In this document: positions 61,683 to 64,000 of the stretch, piece after piece
How the letters are laid out: each line of letters starts with the position of its first letter
How positions within the stretch are numbered: the stretch's first letter is position 1
DNA from: an uncultured Eubacteriales bacterium
Lineage (GTDB): Bacteria > Bacillota > Clostridia > Christensenellales > CAG-138
Length of the DNA: 64,000 nt
Direction: 5' to 3'
NCBI GenBank assembly: GCA_902765005.1
Contig: CACWYB010000003.1
Location: 1-64,000, forward strand
Notes under the pieces: generated by a model
Databases searched by the model: none
The model's input: only the letters and a program-made list of their open reading frames with translations
What the model was told of the DNA's origin: nothing
Position numbers and translations under genes: made by a program

Positions 61683-63542
61683 TTATTCGATGCCTATGTC
61701 CTTCATGGCGGTCTTGAGACGCTCCTCCCGGAACTGATGCTCGTATAGGTCGTGGTAGTAACCGCCCAGGGCCATGAGCTCCTCGTGGGTGCCGCTCTCC
61801 TGTATCCTTCCGCCCCGGATCACCAGGATGCAGTCCGCATGGCGGATGGTGGACAGCCGGTGAGCCACCACCAGGCTGGTTCGGCCCTTGAGCACGGTGG
61901 TGATGGCCTCCTGGATGAGCTGCTCGGTCTCCGTGTCGATGGAGCTGGTGGCCTCATCCAGCACGAAGATGCGGGGGTCGGCCAGGATCACCCGGGCAAA
62001 GCAGATGAGCTGCTTCTGCCCCGTGGACAGGCGGATGCCTCCTTCGCCCACCTCCGTGTCGTAGCCCTTGGTCTGCTCCAGGATGAAGGGCTCCGCGTGG
62101 ACCAGCCGGGCGGCCCGGCGCACGTCCTCCAAGGGGGCGTCCGGACGGCCGTAGCGGATGTTGTCCGCAATGGTGCCGGAGAACAGGTGGGGGCTTTGGA
62201 GCACATACCCCAGGCTGCTCTGAAGCCAGAGCTGGGAGCGCTCCTTGTAATCCCGGCCGTCAATGTAGATGGTCCCGCCCGTGGGCTCGTAGAATCGGCA
62301 GACCAGGTTCACGATGGTGCTCTTTCCGGCGCCGGTCTCGCCCACCAGGGCGATGGTCTGGCCCGCTTCGATGTCCAGATTGAAGTCGGTGAGCACCGGC
62401 TCCTCCGCGTTGTAGGCAAAGTCTACGTGCTCGAAGCGGATGTGGCCCTCAATGGGCTCCCAGTTTTCCTTCTTGGGGGTGATGAGATCCCCATATTTTT
62501 GGATGACCTCCGGGGTATCCTGCACCTGGATGGGCGTGTCGATGAGGCCGATGACCCGCTCGGCGGAGGCCTGTGCGCTCTGGAAGTCCGCGAAGATGGA
62601 GGCGATCTGCTGGATGGGGTCAAAAAGGCTGGCCGCGTAGGTGACGAAGGCCACCAGGGTGCCGGCGGACAGGGAGCCGATGAAGGTCTTTCCCGGCGCG
62701 AGCACCGCCTTCCCGCCGAAGTACAGGGCCAGGCTCGTGCCGATGGCGCCCAGGGAAATGACAAGGGGGAAGAAGATGGCATTGATCAGGGCCGCCTTGA
62801 TGGAGGCCTTACGCATACTCTGAGTTATCTCCCGAAACTCCTTGGCGTTCTCCTCCTCATACACCAGGGTCTTGGTGGTCATGGCCCCCATGATGCCCTC
62901 GTTGAAGGCGCCGGTGATGCGGCTGTTGTGCTTTCTCGCTTCCCGCTGGTATTTGAGAATGGCCCGCTCCAAAAAGAGGGCGGCCACGGCCAGCGGCGGA
63001 ATTACCGCGATCACGATCAGCGCCAGCTTCCAGTTCTTCATGAACATGAACACCAGGCACAGCACCGTGTAGCAGGAGGACCAAAGAAGATCCACCAGGC
63101 TCCAGGCCACCATCTCGGAGAGCCGGCTCACGTCGCTGATCATCCGGGCCATAAGGTAGCCCACGGCGGTCTTATCGTAGAAGCTGAAGGACTGGTTCTG
63201 CAGTTTCCAGAACCCGTCCTGGCGGATGTCGTAAGAGATGTTCATCTCCATCTTGCCGCAGCGGGTGATGAAGCCCAGCGTCCCGGTGCCCTGGGTGAAG
63301 GCCAGCACCACGTAGACGAGCAAAAACAGCCATACGCCCTGGCTGGTCCCGGGCACGATGAAGTGGTCCACCGCGTAGTTGGTGAGCAGCGGGTAAAGGG
63401 CGTCCACCAGGGCCACGAACACCAAACAGGCCATGGCCGACAGGAAGGTGCCCTTGGTGCGCCAAGCGTAGGCATAGAGCCGCTTCCAAAGCTTGGGGTC
63501 CACTCGTTCGTTGGTATAATCGGTTTCGTTCTGATAGCTCAC
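61683..63542 (-). CDS. ABC exporter half-transporter, subunit B
   Basis: A 619-residue type I exporter half: six transmembrane helices (about 1-330), then an ATPase domain. Motifs: Walker A GETGAGKST, LGYVLQSPHLF, signature LSTGQKQ (canonical LSGGQ), Walker B RIFVLDEATSSID with the catalytic glutamate, and H-loop VVAHRLSTI. The altered signature pairs with the altered Walker B of the adjacent partner. Its start overlaps the partner's stop by four bases. Substrate class (drug, lipid or peptide) is unknown. Confidence 0.93.
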   Translation of the reverse strand: MSYQNETDYTNERVDPKLWKRLYAYAWRTKGTFLSAMACLVFVALVDALYPLLTNYAVDHFIVPGTSQGVWLFLLVYVVLAFTQGTGTLGFITRCGKMEMNISYDIRQDGFWKLQNQSFSFYDKTAVGYLMARMISDVSRLSEMVAWSLVDLLWSSCYTVLCLVFMFMKNWKLALIVIAVIPPLAVAALFLERAILKYQREARKHNSRITGAFNEGIMGAMTTKTLVYEEENAKEFREITQSMRKASIKAALINAIFFPLVISLGAIGTSLALYFGGKAVLAPGKTFIGSLSAGTLVAFVTYAASLFDPIQQIASIFADFQSAQASAERVIGLIDTPIQVQDTPEVIQKYGDLITPKKENWEPIEGHIRFEHVDFAYNAEEPVLTDFNLDIEAGQTIALVGETGAGKSTIVNLVCRFYEPTGGTIYIDGRDYKERSQLWLQSSLGYVLQSPHLFSGTIADNIRYGRPDAPLEDVRRAARLVHAEPFILEQTKGYDTEVGEGGIRLSTGQKQLICFARVILADPRIFVLDEATSSIDTETEQLIQEAITTVLKGRTSLVVAHRLSTIRHADCILVIRGGRIQESGTHEELMALGGYYHDLYEHQFREERLKTAMKDIGIE

Positions 63543-64000
63543 GCCTTGTCACCTCCTTTGGGCAGGGCGTCCTGAATCTCGGCGATGTGCCGGTAGAGGC
63601 CGGGGCGGCCGAGCAGCTCCTCATGGGTGCCCATGTCGGTGAGCCGCCCGTTCTCCAGCACCAGGATCTTGTCCGCTTCGCAGAGGGTGGTGATCCGGTG
63701 GGAGATGATGAACAGGATTCCGTCCCGCTTCATGCCGTAGAGCGCGTCCCGGATCTTGGCGTCCGTCTCCGTGTCCACGGCGCTCATGGAGTCGTCGAAG
63801 ATGAGGATGGGGGCCTTCTGCATCAGGGTCCGGGCGATGGCCACCCGCTGCAGCTGCCCGCCGGAGAGGGTCACGCCCCGCTCGCCCACGATGGTGTCGT
63901 AACCCTTTTCAAAGCCGCAGATCACGTCGTGGACCGCGGCCAGCCTTGCGGCTGCCTCCACCTCCGCGTCGGTGGCCTCCGGATTCACGATGCGGATGTT
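63539..64000 (-). CDS. ABC exporter half-transporter, subunit A (5' part beyond the window)
   Basis: The last 153 residues of the partner half-transporter; the membrane domain and Walker A lie beyond position 64000. Visible: signature LSGGQLQRVAIAR, Walker B ILIFDDSMSAVD with aspartate in place of the catalytic glutamate, and H-loop IISHRITTL. This is the usual degenerate-site arrangement of heterodimeric exporters. Confidence 0.92.
   Translation of the reverse strand, partial: NIRIVNPEATDAEVEAAARLAAVHDVICGFEKGYDTIVGERGVTLSGGQLQRVAIARTLMQKAPILIFDDSMSAVDTETDAKIRDALYGMKRDGILFIISHRITTLCEADKILVLENGRLTDMGTHEELLGRPGLYRHIAEIQDALPKGGDKA

Overview
The window is one continuous, gene-dense, GC-rich bacterial chromosome segment with no mobile elements, tRNA, rRNA or CRISPR. 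The gene families point to an anaerobic, spore-forming member of the Clostridia. They include an alpha/beta-type small acid-soluble spore protein, a split transketolase, an Asp23 plus DAK2/FakA pair, MutS2, a CvpA plus DUF5711 pair, a PrkC/PrpC/RsgA cell-division-type cluster, an anaerobic-style glp operon with a DUF1667 protein, and cobalamin scavenging under a B12 riboswitch. The exact family is inference only (a GC-rich Oscillospirales- or Christensenellales-like genome would fit).

Layout. 1-1.0 kb: rplJ-rplL. 1.0-2.3 kb: dinB (minus). 2.4-7.0 kb: glycerol operon glpK, glpA-like, FAD/NAD oxidoreductase, DUF1667. 7.1-9.6 kb: divergent psuG and malQ around a palindromic two-way promoter. 9.7-12.7 kb (minus): DUF5711, CvpA-like protein, aminotransferase. 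13-16.3 kb: tig-clpP-clpX. 16.3-19.5 kb: a small hypothetical gene, rph, and a two-subunit transketolase. 19.5-26.9 kb: a promoter, cobalamin riboswitch and terminator controlling nine tightly packed genes for corrinoid import (btuFCD) and nucleotide-loop assembly (cobT, cobU, cobS, a mini-CobU, cobC), ending in a TIM-barrel protein. 27-32.3 kb: FAD oxidoreductase, P-loop protein, S41 protease, alpha/beta hydrolase, adenosylhomocysteinase. 32.4-35.0 kb: an EF-G-like GTPase with altered switch residues and a small membrane protein. 35-39.4 kb (minus): xth-maf-uvrC-trpS. 39.4-44.2 kb: a 62-residue protein, a hydrolase-fold and a NagB-fold protein that both lack catalytic residues, yebC, Asp23, FakA. 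44.2-46.2 kb: recG. 46.3-52.9 kb: SASP (minus), then DUF523, a two-component system, HtrA and mutS2. 53-60.4 kb (minus): def-fmt-rsmB-rlmN-prpC-prkC-rsgA-rpe. 60.6-61.6 kb: an XRE regulator fused to a LiaF-like membrane sensor. 61.7-64 kb (minus): a heterodimeric ABC exporter, cut by the window end.

Most of the window is core housekeeping, with protein quality control (tig, clpP, clpX, HtrA, S41), DNA repair (dinB, uvrC, xth, recG, mutS2) and envelope signalling well represented. I see no clear new defence or biosynthetic system. The most unusual points are a ClpX with only half of its zinc-binding motif, an adjacent pair of probable pseudoenzymes, an EF-G paralogue without the catalytic histidine, a miniature CobU paralogue and a TIM-barrel protein in the B12 salvage operon, two candidate leaderless genes, and a nearly perfect palindromic two-way promoter between psuG and malQ.
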